DNA of 64,000 bases. Origin: Limnoperna fortunei. Lineage: Eukaryota; Mollusca; Bivalvia; Mytilida; Modiolidae. Below are positions 1-11,200 of the stretch, one piece after another. A model generated the notes under the pieces. The model searched no databases. It was not told the DNA's origin and saw only the letters and a list, made by a program, of their open reading frames with translations. Location of the stretch: the NCBI GenBank assembly GCA_944474755.1, contig OX104122.1:7899223-7963222 (forward strand), given 5' to 3'. How positions within the stretch are numbered: position 1 is the stretch's first letter; each line of letters begins with the position of its first letter. The position numbers were made by a program, and so were the translations under genes.

Positions 1-1129
1 GTTGCTTTATTGTTTGATAACTTATTCTCATTATGAATATATCTGGGTGCAAAGCAAACATCCAATCAATCAAAACTATGTTAACGTTTATTGTATGTTA
101 AATTGTAACTAAATGTATATTACTATTATTAGTACATGTAAAAATTACATTGGACATTTTCATTTGTTTCCATATGAAATACATAAAAGGTCTAGGAAAA
201 AAGGTTAATTTCTTAAATAAATTATAACCTTCCTGTACTTTGTTACAAAATTAAAGCAAAGGTCAAATTTGACTTCTTTGAAGCTCTAACTAGTCTTTTC
301 TCTGTCTATGTCATAATTCTCCTAAATGACGTCATTTCTTTAGGAATAATAGCAGGTTTGTATTACAGCATGGCTATTTAACTGGCACGCAACAATCAAC
401 TGAACAACTTCTAAAAGTTAGACAGCAGCTTCCATGGTTAATGAAATATGACACATTAAGAGATATCACATGATGTTGTCTGACATGTGGAGTATTAGAA
501 CAGAGGGGAAGGAAGGAAAAAAAGAAAGAAAGAAAGAAAAACGTTCCTTTTTATTCAACTTTGTTATTGTAAACGTGACATTAATTAGATCTCAAGGACC
601 CTTATGTCAATGAATAAAATATCATAAAACATAATAAACTTGATAAATAATCTAAACTATTCCACTGAACAAGTATCACATGATGTTCAAATTTAATAAT
701 TTTCTTAGAAGTCATCTCATAATGTATTTAAAAAGGAGTCTTGGATACTTTTTTGCTAAATTAACAAACCATATTTTATATTAGTACATGTAGTTATAAG
801 GATTTTTAATTCCTCCCAAAAATAGGAATGAAGGATAACTTATAATTTTGAAAAATTTGCAAGGAAATGACAATGTTTTGTTGCACACAATTAAAAATTT
901 TTTTTCATATATTTGTATATAATTACTTGGGTTATTGATCAACATGTGCACTAATAGTGATGTTATTGCAGAAAGACTGAAGTAACCCAATTAAGAACGG
1001 CAAAGTTTCTGGAACCTTTAGGAATAACATCTAAATGTTTCGGATCACTTTTGGTAAAATTATGGAAACTTTACATGTTTGCGGAAGTTTCCGGAAGCTT
1101 TGTGAAATAGTTCTTGGTGGATATTTAAT
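1..1129. other. AT-rich non-repetitive left flank, no gene seen
   Basis: This stretch shows no tandem periodicity and no open frame longer than about 70 codons. The only longer frame (781-990, minus) is AT-rich, opens without a convincing ATG context and resembles no family I recognise. Visible landmarks are a purine microsatellite at 502-541 and a 14-bp perfect palindrome around TGACGTCA at 324-337. It could be intergenic or intronic DNA. Divergent array-like words (TTTTGGGAGAAATTTGA) begin near 1143, so I place the array edge at about 1130. Confidence 0.6.
502..541 (+). repeat. Polypurine GAAA/GGAA microsatellite
   Basis: A 40-base run made only of A and G starts with GGAAGGAA and continues as about four GAAA units. 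It is a simple sequence repeat. No function is implied. Confidence 0.9.
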
Positions 1130-1467
1130 ATTCAGTATAAGTTTTGGGAGAAATTTGATATTCAAAAAAAGGAAGTATTTGTAAATATATTTGGACTTTT
1201 AAGGACTAGTATAACAGACACGGTTTTACATGTATATTCCTTAAATGAAATTTCAGAATCAGTAACAGCTTAAGTTTAGGGAGAATTTAAAGACAAGAAT
1301 ATGTGCGTAAAATTTTATGATCTAGATAAATATTTAAGGATCAGTTTAAAATAATTTTTTATACATTTTGTGAGAAATTGTGAAAAGCTAGACAGTGATT
1401 ATACATTTTATGTCAAAATTGAAGGATAAATTGAAATCAAACAACTTATAATTTTTTTAGAGAGAAA

Positions 1468-1525
1468 TTTATACATTTTCAGGAAAAATAGGAGTATTTA
1501 TACATTTTCAGGAAAAATAGGAATA
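1468..1525 (+). repeat. 29-bp direct tandem duplication
   Basis: Two adjacent 29-base units begin TTTATACATTTTCAGG and differ at only one or two positions near the end. They lie in the divergent array edge and probably arose by local slippage. Confidence 0.8.
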
Positions 1526-2499
1526 AAAGACAATTTTTTATACATTTTGGGAGAAATCAAACAGTTATTAAATGTAAAACAATTACACTTTGGGAGAAAT
1601 TTAACAGTATGAGAAGTAAAACATTTTTGGGGCAAATTGTATAAAACTGCTGATATTTTTATATATACATGAACAATGTATGACACATTTAAATATTGGA
1701 ATATAAAGGCGTAGGGTATTAATACATTTTATAGGGGACTTTAAGGATCAGTATAGAAGGCAGTGTTATGTTCATTTTGGGAGAAATTTAAGAATAACTT
1801 TATATGAAACAATTACACTTTGGGAGAAATTTTACAATATGAGAAGTTACTTATCTTAGGGTCAAATTATATGAAACTGTTGATATCTTTTTAGGTAAAG
1901 TAATTAGTTAATATAAAACAGCTGAGAAATTGAACACTTAGAATATATGAGAGTGATTATACATTTTCTGAAGAATCTTTAGGATTGCTGTAATAGACAG
2001 TTCTATGCATATTGGGAGAAATTTAAGTATTTTATATGAAACAATTATACTTTGGGAGAAATTTAACAATATGAAAAGTTATACATTTTTGGGCTCCATT
2101 AAATGAAACTGTAATATCTTTACATATACATTAATATGTATGACAAAATTTGAATATTCGTATATAAAGGCCAAGGGTGTTAATAGATTTTATAGGGAAC
2201 TTTAACTATTAGTATAAAAGACAATGTTTTATACAAATTATACGAAACTGTTGATATCTTTACATGTATAGTTTATATTAACAGCTGAGAAATTTAACAT
2301 TTAGAAAATAAGATAGTTATTACACATTTTTCTGAAGATTCTTTAGGATTGGTTTAAAAGACAGTGTTTTATACGTATTGGAAGAAATTTAACAATTTTT
2401 TTATATGAAACAATTACACTTTGGGAGAAATTGAACAAGATGGGAAGTTACACATTTGGCCACATTTCATGAAACTGCCTAAATCTTTACATATATATG

Positions 2500-2849
2500 A
2501 ATATTTTTTTAATTTCGTTCAATACATGAGCAAAGTTGTTTATTTCATATAACTTGGTTTTTCAGCACCTGACTGATTGTGACATCAGATGTATTGATGA
2601 TGTTGACTATATATGAATTCTTCCGCTAACAAAAAGTGACGAAACTAAAATTGTGAATTGCAAATATTATTTAAGTTCTTGTTACTTCATTTTTACTACA
2701 GAATTTAAAATATAAGGTTTGTTTCCAATTGTTGGTTAGATTATTGGATTTGGATCAATTTACGCTGCAACATAAATCATTTATTCAGTGTAAATCGCCC
2801 CAAAGTTGTTTATATCCAATAATCTAACCAGCCATTGAAAACAATCCTT
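2500..2849. repeat. Candidate insertion with inverted repeat, interrupting an array module
   Basis: The array word ATATATGAATAT (to about 2499) normally continues directly into ATGTATGACAAATTTGAATA, but here about 350 bp of unrelated DNA intervenes. Its right part holds an inverted repeat. The left arm at 2716-2750 contains GGTTAGATTATTGGAT, and the right arm at 2814-2847 contains the complement, ATCCAATAATCTAACC. The arms are about 34 bp with a few mismatches and a loop of about 63 bp. AAAGTTGTTTAT occurs twice, near 2533 and 2802. I see no transposase and no clear target duplication. A small non-autonomous DNA element is possible, and so is a chance hairpin in unrelated DNA. Confidence 0.45.
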
Positions 2850-3180
2850 AAATGTATGACAAATTTGAATATTGGGATATAAGGGCCTATGGTGTTAATA
2901 CATTTATATCAACAATAACACTTTGGGAGAAATTAAACAATATGAGAAGTTATAAATATTTGGGTCAAATTATATGAAACTGCTGATATCATCATTTGTA
3001 TAGTTTATATAAAACAGCTGGGAAATTTAACAAGTAGAATATAAGAGATTGATTATACATTTTCTGAAGAATCTTTAGGATTACTATAAAAGACAGTGTT
3101 GTATACATAATGGGTGAAATTAAACAATTATTTTATATAAAACAATTAAACTTTGGGAGAAATTAAACAATATCAGAAGT

Positions 3181-6002
3181 GATTCATTTTTGGTCCACTA
3201 CACATGAAACTGCTAAAATTCTTCATATAAATGAATATGTATGGAGAATTTTATTATTGGGATATTAAGGCCTAGGGTGTTTATATATTTTATAGTGGGA
3301 CTTTAAGGATCTGTTTTGAAACATTTCGGAAGAAATTTAGGAATAACTTTATATAAAGCAATTACACTTTGGGAGAAATTAAACAATATGAGAAGTCATA
3401 CATTCTTGGAGGCAAATTATATGAAACTACTGATGTCTTTACATGTATAGTTTATATAAAACAGCTGAGAAATTTAACAATTAAAAATAAGACAGTGATT
3501 ATACATTTTCTGAAGAATCTTTAGGATTGGTATAAAAGACAGTGTTTTATACATATTGGGAGTAATTTAACACTATCAGAAGTTATTCATTTTTGGTCTC
3601 CTTTACATGAGACTGCTGATATTTTTACATATAAATGAATATGTATGGAGAATTTAAATATTGGGATATTAAGGCCTAGGGTGTTAATACATTTTATAGT
3701 GGACTTTAAGGATCAGTATAAAAGACACTGTTTTATACATTTTGGGAGAAATATAAGGATAACTTTATATAAAACAATTACACTTTGGGTGAAATTAAAC
3801 AATAAGAGAAGTCATACATCCTTGGAGGCAAATTATATGAAACTGCTGATATTTTTACATATATATGAATATTGTAAGACAAATTAAAGTAATGGGATAT
3901 TAAGGCCTAGGGCATTTTAATACATTTTATAGATCAGTATAAAAGTGTTTTATACATTTTGGGAGAAATTTAAGAATAACTTTTTATCAAAAAATTACAC
4001 TTTGGGAGAAATTTAACAATATGAGAAGTTATACTTCTTTGGGCCAAATTACATGACACTGCTGGTATATTTACATGTATTGTTTATATAAAACATATGA
4101 TGAAATTAACAATTAGAATATAAGAGAGTGATTATACATTTTCTGAAGAATCTTAAGGTTTGGTATAAAAGACAGTGTTTTATACATATTTAACAAATAG
4201 TTCATGACACTGAGGGTCATATGGCAGTATATGGACCGGTTAGTGGCACCAAAAATTTATATGGACCGAAGCGCAGCTGAGGTCCATATATTTTTTGGGG
4301 CCACCAACCGGTCCATATACTGCCATATGACCCGAAGTGTCATGAACTATTTGTTATATTATACTAGTACTTTTAGTAAGCTTCTATGCTCACTTATTTG
4401 CTCCATATGCACAACATGTACTGTCATTACTGATCATTTTAGGTTATTTTTTTCTGAAAACTCATTTTGCATATCAGTTACTTGTCATAAATAATCTTCA
4501 CTGAGATTACTAATAACAAATTTGTGTTTTTCCAACAGATGTGTAAATCCAATGCATATTTTATCCACAGCCGGTCCATATACAATATATGGACCGGTCC
4601 ATATACACCGGCCGGTCTATATACGATTATATGGACCGTTTGTGCTTACAAAGAAATCATTAAAAAATAAATCTTCGAAGTATAATATTGGTGGATATTT
4701 AACAATTATTTCATAACTTCGTTTATAGGGCAGATTATGTGAAAGTTCTGATATCTTCAAATGTAAAGTTTATATAAAACAGCTGATAAATTTAACAATT
4801 CGAATATAAGAGAGTGATAATACATTTTCTGAAGAACTTTTAGGATTAATAGAAAGGACCGTGTTTTATACATATTAGAAGAGATTGAACAATTTTTATA
4901 TAAAGCAATTACATTTTGGGGGCACATTAAATGAAACTGCTGATATCTTTACATGTATATAAACATTGTAAGACAAATTTAAATATTGGGATATAAAGGC
5001 ATAGGAGGGTGTTAATACATTTTATAGTGGATTTTAATGATGAGTATAAAAGACAGTGTTTTATACATTTTGGGAGAAATTTAACAATATGAGAAGTCAT
5101 ACATTCTTTGATGCAAATTATATGAAACTACAGATGTCTTTACATGTATAGTTTATATAAAACAGCTGAGAAATTTAACAATTAAAAAATAAGAGCGTGA
5201 TTATACATTTTCTGAAGAATCTTTAGGATTGGTATGAAGACAGTGTTTTATACATTTTGGGAGAAATTTAAGAATAACTTTTTATCAAACAATTACACTT
5301 TGGAAGAAATTTAACAATATGAGAAGTTATACTTCTTTGGGCCAAATTACATGACACTGCTGATATAATTACATGTAAAGTTTATATAAAACAGCTGATG
5401 AAATTAACAATAAGAATATTAGAGAGTGATTATATATTTTCCGAAGAATCTTAAGGATTGGTATAAAAGACAGTGTTTTATACATATTGGGAGAAATTTA
5501 ACAATTATTTTTTATAAAACAATTACACTTCGGGAGAAATTGAACACTACCATTTTTGGCTGCCTTTACAGGAAACTACTGATATCTTTACATATATATG
5601 AACATTGTAAGACAAATTAAGATATTGGTATATTAAGGCCTAGAACAACAGTACATTTTATAGTGGACTTTAAGGATTAGTATAAGAGTGTTTTATACAT
5701 TTTGGGAGAAATTAAAGAATTACTTTTTATCAAACAATTACACTTTGGAAGAAATTTAACAATATGAGAAGTTATACTTCTTTGGGCCAAATTACATGAC
5801 ACTGCTGATATAATTACATGTAAAGTTTATATAAAACAGCTGATGAAATTAACAATAAGAATAAAAGAGAGTGATTAGATATTTTCTGGAGAATCTTTAG
5901 GATTGGTATAAAAGACAGTGTTTTATACATATTGGAAGAAATTTAACAATTATTTTATATAAAACAATTACACTTTGGGAGAAATTAAACAATATCAGAA
6001 GT
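3181..6002. repeat. AT-array higher-order repeat, copy 1 (about 2.82 kb)
   Basis: The unit is taken from the landmark GATTCATTTTTGGTCCAC and recurs at 6003, 8379 and 11201. It is a composite of the AT-rich modules plus one foldback element (4186-4705). Copies 1 and 2 share GCAATTACACTTTGGG near 3360/6180, whereas copies 3 and 4 have GCAATTCGACTTTGGG there, so 1-2 and 3-4 pair by shared variants. Short frames at 3645-3887, 4204-4494 and 4522-4716 recur identically in every copy only because the DNA does. They begin at alternative codons or lack any recognisable domain. Confidence 0.92.
4186..4705. mobile_element. Foldback/MITE-like element, copy 1
   Basis: The left part (4191-4356) is a long hairpin with arms of about 75 bp and a loop of about 13 bp (GAAGCGCAGCTGA). 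The outer arm words are TAACAAATAGTTCATGACAC and its complement, and the inner ones are TATGGACCGGTTAGTGGC and its near-complement. Near 4571-4640 are further short palindromes built from the same word (CCGGTCCATATA facing TATATGGACCGG). ATATTTAACAA is present at both ends (4186-4196 and 4695-4705) and could be an 11-bp target duplication. That word also resembles host array sequence, so this is not decisive. No transposase frame is present. The element type is inferred from shape only. Confidence 0.6.
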
Positions 6003-8378
6003 GATTCATTTTGGTCCACTACACATGAAACTGCTAAAATTCTTCATATAAATGAATATGTATGGAGAATTTTATTATTGGGATATTAAGGCCTAGGGTG
6101 TTTATATATTTTATAGTGGGACTTTAAGGATCTGTTTTGAAACATTTCGGAAGAAATTTAGGAATAACTTTATATAAAGCAATTACACTTTGGGAGAAAT
6201 TAAACAATATGAGAAGTCATACATTCTTGGAGGCAAATTATATGAAACTACTGATGTCTTTACATGTATAGTTTATATAAAACAGCTGAGAAATTTAACA
6301 ATTAAAAATAAGACAGTGATTATACATTTTCTGAAGAATCTTTAGGATTGGTATAAAAGACAGTGTTTTATACATATTGGGAGTAATTTAACACTATCAG
6401 AAGTTATTCATTTTTGGTCTCCTTTACATGAGACTGCTGATATTTTTACATATAAATGAATATGTATGGAGAATTTAAATATTGGGATATTAAGGCCTAG
6501 GGTGTTAATACATTTTATAGTGGACTTTAAGGATCAGTATAAAAGACACTGTTTTATACATTTTGGGAGAAATATAAGGATAACTTTATATAAAACAATT
6601 ACACTTTGGGTGAAATTAAACAATAAGAGAAGTCATACATCCTTGGAGGCAAATTATATGAAACTGCTGATATTTTTACATATATATGAATATTGTAAGA
6701 CAAATTAAAGTAATGGGATATTAAGGCCTAGGGCATTTTAATACATTTTATAGATCAGTATAAAAGTGTTTTATACATTTTGGGAGAAATTTAAGAATAA
6801 CTTTTTATCAAAAAATTACACTTTGGGAGAAATTTAACAATATGAGAAGTTATACTTCTTTGGGCCAAATTACATGACACTGCTGGTATATTTACATGTA
6901 TTGTTTATATAAAACATATGATGAAATTAACAATTAGAATATAAGAGAGTGATTATACATTTTCTGAAGAATCTTAAGGTTTGGTATAAAAGACAGTGTT
7001 TTATACATATTTAACAAATAGTTCATGACACTGAGGGTCATATGGCAGTATATGGACCGGTTAGTGGCACCAAAAATTTATATGGACCGAAGCGCAGCTG
7101 AGGTCCATATATTTTTTGGGGCCACCAACCGGTCCATATACTGCCATATGACCCGAAGTGTCATGAACTATTTGTTATATTATACTAGTACTTTTAGTAA
7201 GCTTCTATGCTCACTTATTTGCTCCATATGCACAACATGTACTGTCATTACTGATCATTTTAGGTTATTTTTTTCTGAAAACTCATTTTGCATATCAGTT
7301 ACTTGTCATAAATAATCTTCACTGAGATTACTAATAACAAATTTGTGTTTTTCCAACAGATGTGTAAATCCAATGCATATTTTATCCACAGCCGGTCCAT
7401 ATACAATATATGGACCGGTCCATATACACCGGCCGGTCTATATACGATTATATGGACCGTTTGTGCTTACAAAGAAATCATTAAAAAATAAATCTTCGAA
7501 GTATAATATTGGTGGATATTTAACAATTATTTCATAACTTCGTTTATAGGGCAGATTATGTGAAAGTTCTGATATCTTCAAATGTAAAGTTTATATAAAA
7601 CAGCTGATAAATTTAACAATTCGAATATAAGAGAGTGATAATACATTTTCTGAAGAACTTTTAGGATTAATAGAAAGGACCGTGTTTTATACATATTAGA
7701 AGAGATTGAACAATTTTTATATAAAGCAATTACATTTTGGGGGCACATTAAATGAAACTGCTGATATCTTTACATGTATATAAACATTGTAAGACAAATT
7801 TAAATATTGGGATATAAAGGCATAGGAGGGTGTTAATACATTTTATAGTGGATTTTAATGATGAGTATAAAAGACAGTGTTTTATACATTTTGGGAGAAA
7901 TTTAACAATATGAGAAGTCATACATTCTTTGATGCAAATTATATGAAACTACAGATATCTTTACATGTATAGTTTATATAAAACAGCTGAGAAATTTAAC
8001 AATTAAAAAATAAGAGCGTGATTATACATTTTCTGAAGAATCTTTAGGATTGGTATGAAGACAGTGTTTTATACATTTTGGGAGAAATTAAAGAATTACT
8101 TTTTATCAAACAATTACACTTTGGAAGAAATTTAACAATATGAGAAGTTATACTTCTTTGGGCCAAATTACATGACACTGCTGATATAATTACATGTAAA
8201 GTTTATATAAAACAGCTGATGAAATTAACAATAAGAATAAAAGAGAGTGATTAGATATTTTCTGGAGAATCTTTAGGATTGGTATAAAACACAGTGTTTT
8301 ATACATATTGGAAGAAATTTAACAATTATTTTATATAAAACAATTACACTTTGGGAGAAATTAAACAATATCAGAAGT
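6003..8378. repeat. AT-array higher-order repeat, copy 2 (short, about 2.38 kb)
   Basis: Nearly identical to copy 1 except for a clean 445-bp loss. In copy 1 the word GTGTTTTATACATTTTGGGA occurs at 5243 and again at 5688. Copy 2 retains one of them (near 8064) and joins the sequence before the first to the sequence after the second. This is the expected footprint of unequal exchange or slippage between direct repeats. A one-base difference in the T-run of the landmark (four T instead of five) explains why simple landmark offsets give 444. Confidence 0.92.
7007..7526. mobile_element. Foldback/MITE-like element, copy 2
   Basis: Same element as at 4186-4705, with its hairpin at 7012-7177, and apparently unchanged. 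It lies at the same place in the higher-order unit, so it was multiplied with the satellite and not by a new insertion. Confidence 0.6.
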
Positions 8379-11200
8379 GATTCATTTTTGGTCCACTACA
8401 CATGAAACTGCTAAAATTCTTCATATAAATGAATATGTATGGAGAATTTTATTATTGGGATATTAAGGCCTAGGGTGTTTATATATTTTATAGTGGGACT
8501 TTAAGGATCTGTTTTGAAACATTTCGGAAGAAATTTAGGAATAACTTTATATAAAGCAATTCGACTTTGGGAGAAATTAAACAATATGAGAAGTCATACA
8601 TTCTTGGAGGCAAATTATATGAAACTACTGATGTCTTTACATGTATAGTTTATATAAAACAGCTGAGAAATTTAACAATTAAAAATAAGACAGTGATTAT
8701 ACATTTTCTGAAGAATCTTTAGGATTGGTATAAAAGACAGTGTTTTATACATATTGGGAGTAATTTAACACTATCAGAAGTTATTCATTTTTGGTCTCCT
8801 TTACATGAGACTGCTGATATTTTTACATATAAATGAATATGTATGGAGAATTTAAATATTGGGATATTAAGGCCTAGGGTGTTAATACATTTTATAGTGG
8901 ACTTTAAGGATCAGTATAAAAGACACTGTTTTATACATTTTGGGAGAAATATAAGGATAACTTTATATAAAACAATTACACTTTGGGTGAAATTAAACAA
9001 TAAGAGAAGTCATACATCCTTGGAGGCAAATTATATGAAACTGCTGATATTTTTACATATATATGAATATTGTAAGACAAATTAAAGTAATGGGATATTA
9101 AGGCCTAGGGCATTTTAATACATTTTATAGATCAGTATAAAAGTGTTTTATACATTTTGGGAGAAATTTAAGAATAACTTTTTATCAAAAAATTACACTT
9201 TGGGAGAAATTTAACAATATGAGAAGTTATACTTCTTTGGGCCAAATTACATGACACTGCTGGTATATTTACATGTATTGTTTATATAAAACATATGATG
9301 AAATTAACAATTAGAATATAAGAGAGTGATTATACATTTTCTGAAGAATCTTAAGGATTGGTATAAAAGACAGTGTTTTATACATATTTAACAAATAGTT
9401 CATGACACTGAGGGTCATATGGCAGTATATGGACCGGTTAGTGGCACCAAAAATTTATATGGACCGAAGCGCAGCTGAGGTCCATATATTTTTTGGGGCC
9501 ACCAACCGGTCCATATACTGCCATATGACCCGAAGTGTCATGAACTATTTGTTATATTATACTAGTACTTTTAGTAAGCTTCTATGCTCACTTATTTGCT
9601 CCATATGCACAACATGTACTGTCATTACTGATCATTTTAGGTTATTTTTTTCTGAAAACTCATTTTGCATATCAGTTACTTGTCATAAATAATCTTCACT
9701 GAGATTACTAATAACAAATTTGTGTTTTTCCAACAGATGTGTAAATCCAATGCATATTTTATCCACAGCCGGTCCATATACAATATATGGACCGGTCCAT
9801 ATACACCGGCCGGTCTATATACGATTATATGGACCGTTTGTGCTTACAAAGAAATCATTAAAAAATAAATCTTCGAAGTATAATATTGGTGGATATTTAA
9901 CAATTATTTCATAACTTCGTTTATAGGGCAGATTATGTGAAAGTTCTGATATCTTCAAATGTAAAGTTTATATAAAACAGCTGATAAATTTAACAATTCG
10001 AATATAAGAGAGTGATAATACATTTTCTGAAGAACTTTTAGGATTAATAGAAAGGACCGTGTTTTATACATATTAGAAGAGATTGAACAATTTTTATATA
10101 AAGCAATTACATTTTGGGGGCACATTAAATGAAACTGCTGATATCTTTACATGTATATAAACATTGTAAGACAAATTTAAATATTGGGATATAAAGGCAT
10201 AGGAGGGTGTTAATACATTTTATAGTGGATTTTAATGATGAGTATAAAAGACAGTGTTTTATACATTTTGGGAGAAATTTAACAATATGAGAAGTCATAC
10301 ATTCTTTGATGCAAATTATATGAAACTACAGATGTCTTTACATGTATAGTTTATATAAAACAGCTGAGAAATTTAACAATTAAAAAATAAGAGCGTGATT
10401 ATACATTTTCTGAAGAATCTTTAGGATTGGTATGAAGACAGTGTTTTATACATTTTGGGAGAAATTTAAGAATAACTTTTTATCAAACAATTACACTTTG
10501 GAAGAAATTTAACAATATGAGAAGTTATACTTCTTTGGGCCAAATTACATGACACTGCTGATATAATTACATGTAAAGTTTATATAAAACAGCTGATGAA
10601 ATTAACAATAAGAATATTAGAGAGTGATTATATATTTTCCGAAGAATCTTAAGGATTGGTATAAAAGACAGTGTTTTATACATATTGGGAGAAATTTAAC
10701 AATTATTTTTTATAAAACAATTACACTTCGGGAGAAATTGAACACTACCATTTTTGGCTGCCTTTACAGGAAACTACTGATATCTTTACATATATATGAA
10801 CATTGTAAGACAAATTAAGATATTGGTATATTAAGGCCTAGAACAACAATACATTTTATAGTGGACTTTAAGGATTAGTATAAGAGTGTTTTATACATTT
10901 TGGGAGAAATTAAAGAATTACTTTTTATCAAACAATTACACTTTGGAAGAAATTTAACAATATGAGAAGTTATACTTCATTGGGCCAAATTACATGACAC
11001 TGCTGATATAATTACATGTAAAGTTTATATAAAACAGCTGATGAAATTAACAATAAGAATAAAAGAGAGTGATTAGATATTTTCTGGAGAATCTTTAGGA
11101 TTGGTATAAAAGACAGTGTTTTATACATATTGGAAGAAATTTAACAATTATTTTATATAAAACAATTACACTTTGGGAGAAATTAAACAATATCAGAAGT
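8379..11200. repeat. AT-array higher-order repeat, copy 3 (about 2.82 kb)
   Basis: Full-length copy retaining the 445-bp segment that copy 2 lacks. It shares GCAATTCGACTTTGGG (near 8560) and AAGGATTGGTATAAAAG before the foldback element (near 9353) with copy 4, against GCAATTACAC and AAGGTTTGG in copies 1 and 2. Confidence 0.92.
9384..9903. mobile_element. Foldback/MITE-like element, copy 3
   Basis: Same element as at 4186-4705, with its hairpin at 9389-9554. It is carried passively in higher-order copy 3. Confidence 0.6.

Larger units (their letters stand above)
1130..3180. repeat. Divergent left edge of AT-rich modular tandem array
   Basis: Recurring words mark this array: TTTTGGGAGAAATTTAA, AAGACAGTGTTTTATACAT, GAAACTGCTGATATCTTTAC, TTTATATAAAACAGCTG and ATTTTCTGAAGAATCTTTAG. 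They recur in the same order but at irregular spacing (roughly 230 to 730 bp between ACAGCTG words) and with many substitutions and indels. The same words appear nearly unchanged from 3181 on, so this is the older, unhomogenised edge of that array. Small frames inside it are unstable between modules and do not look like genes. Confidence 0.85.

Noticed and set aside
324..337. Perfect palindrome containing TGACGTCA, a CREB/ATF-type site
   Set aside because: A single short site in AT-rich DNA with no gene next to it. Chance is adequate.
4204..4494. 96-codon frame repeated identically four times (also 3645-3887 and 4522-4716 sets)
   Set aside because: Identity reflects recent DNA duplication. 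The frame spans the foldback hairpin, and there is no domain or convincing start.
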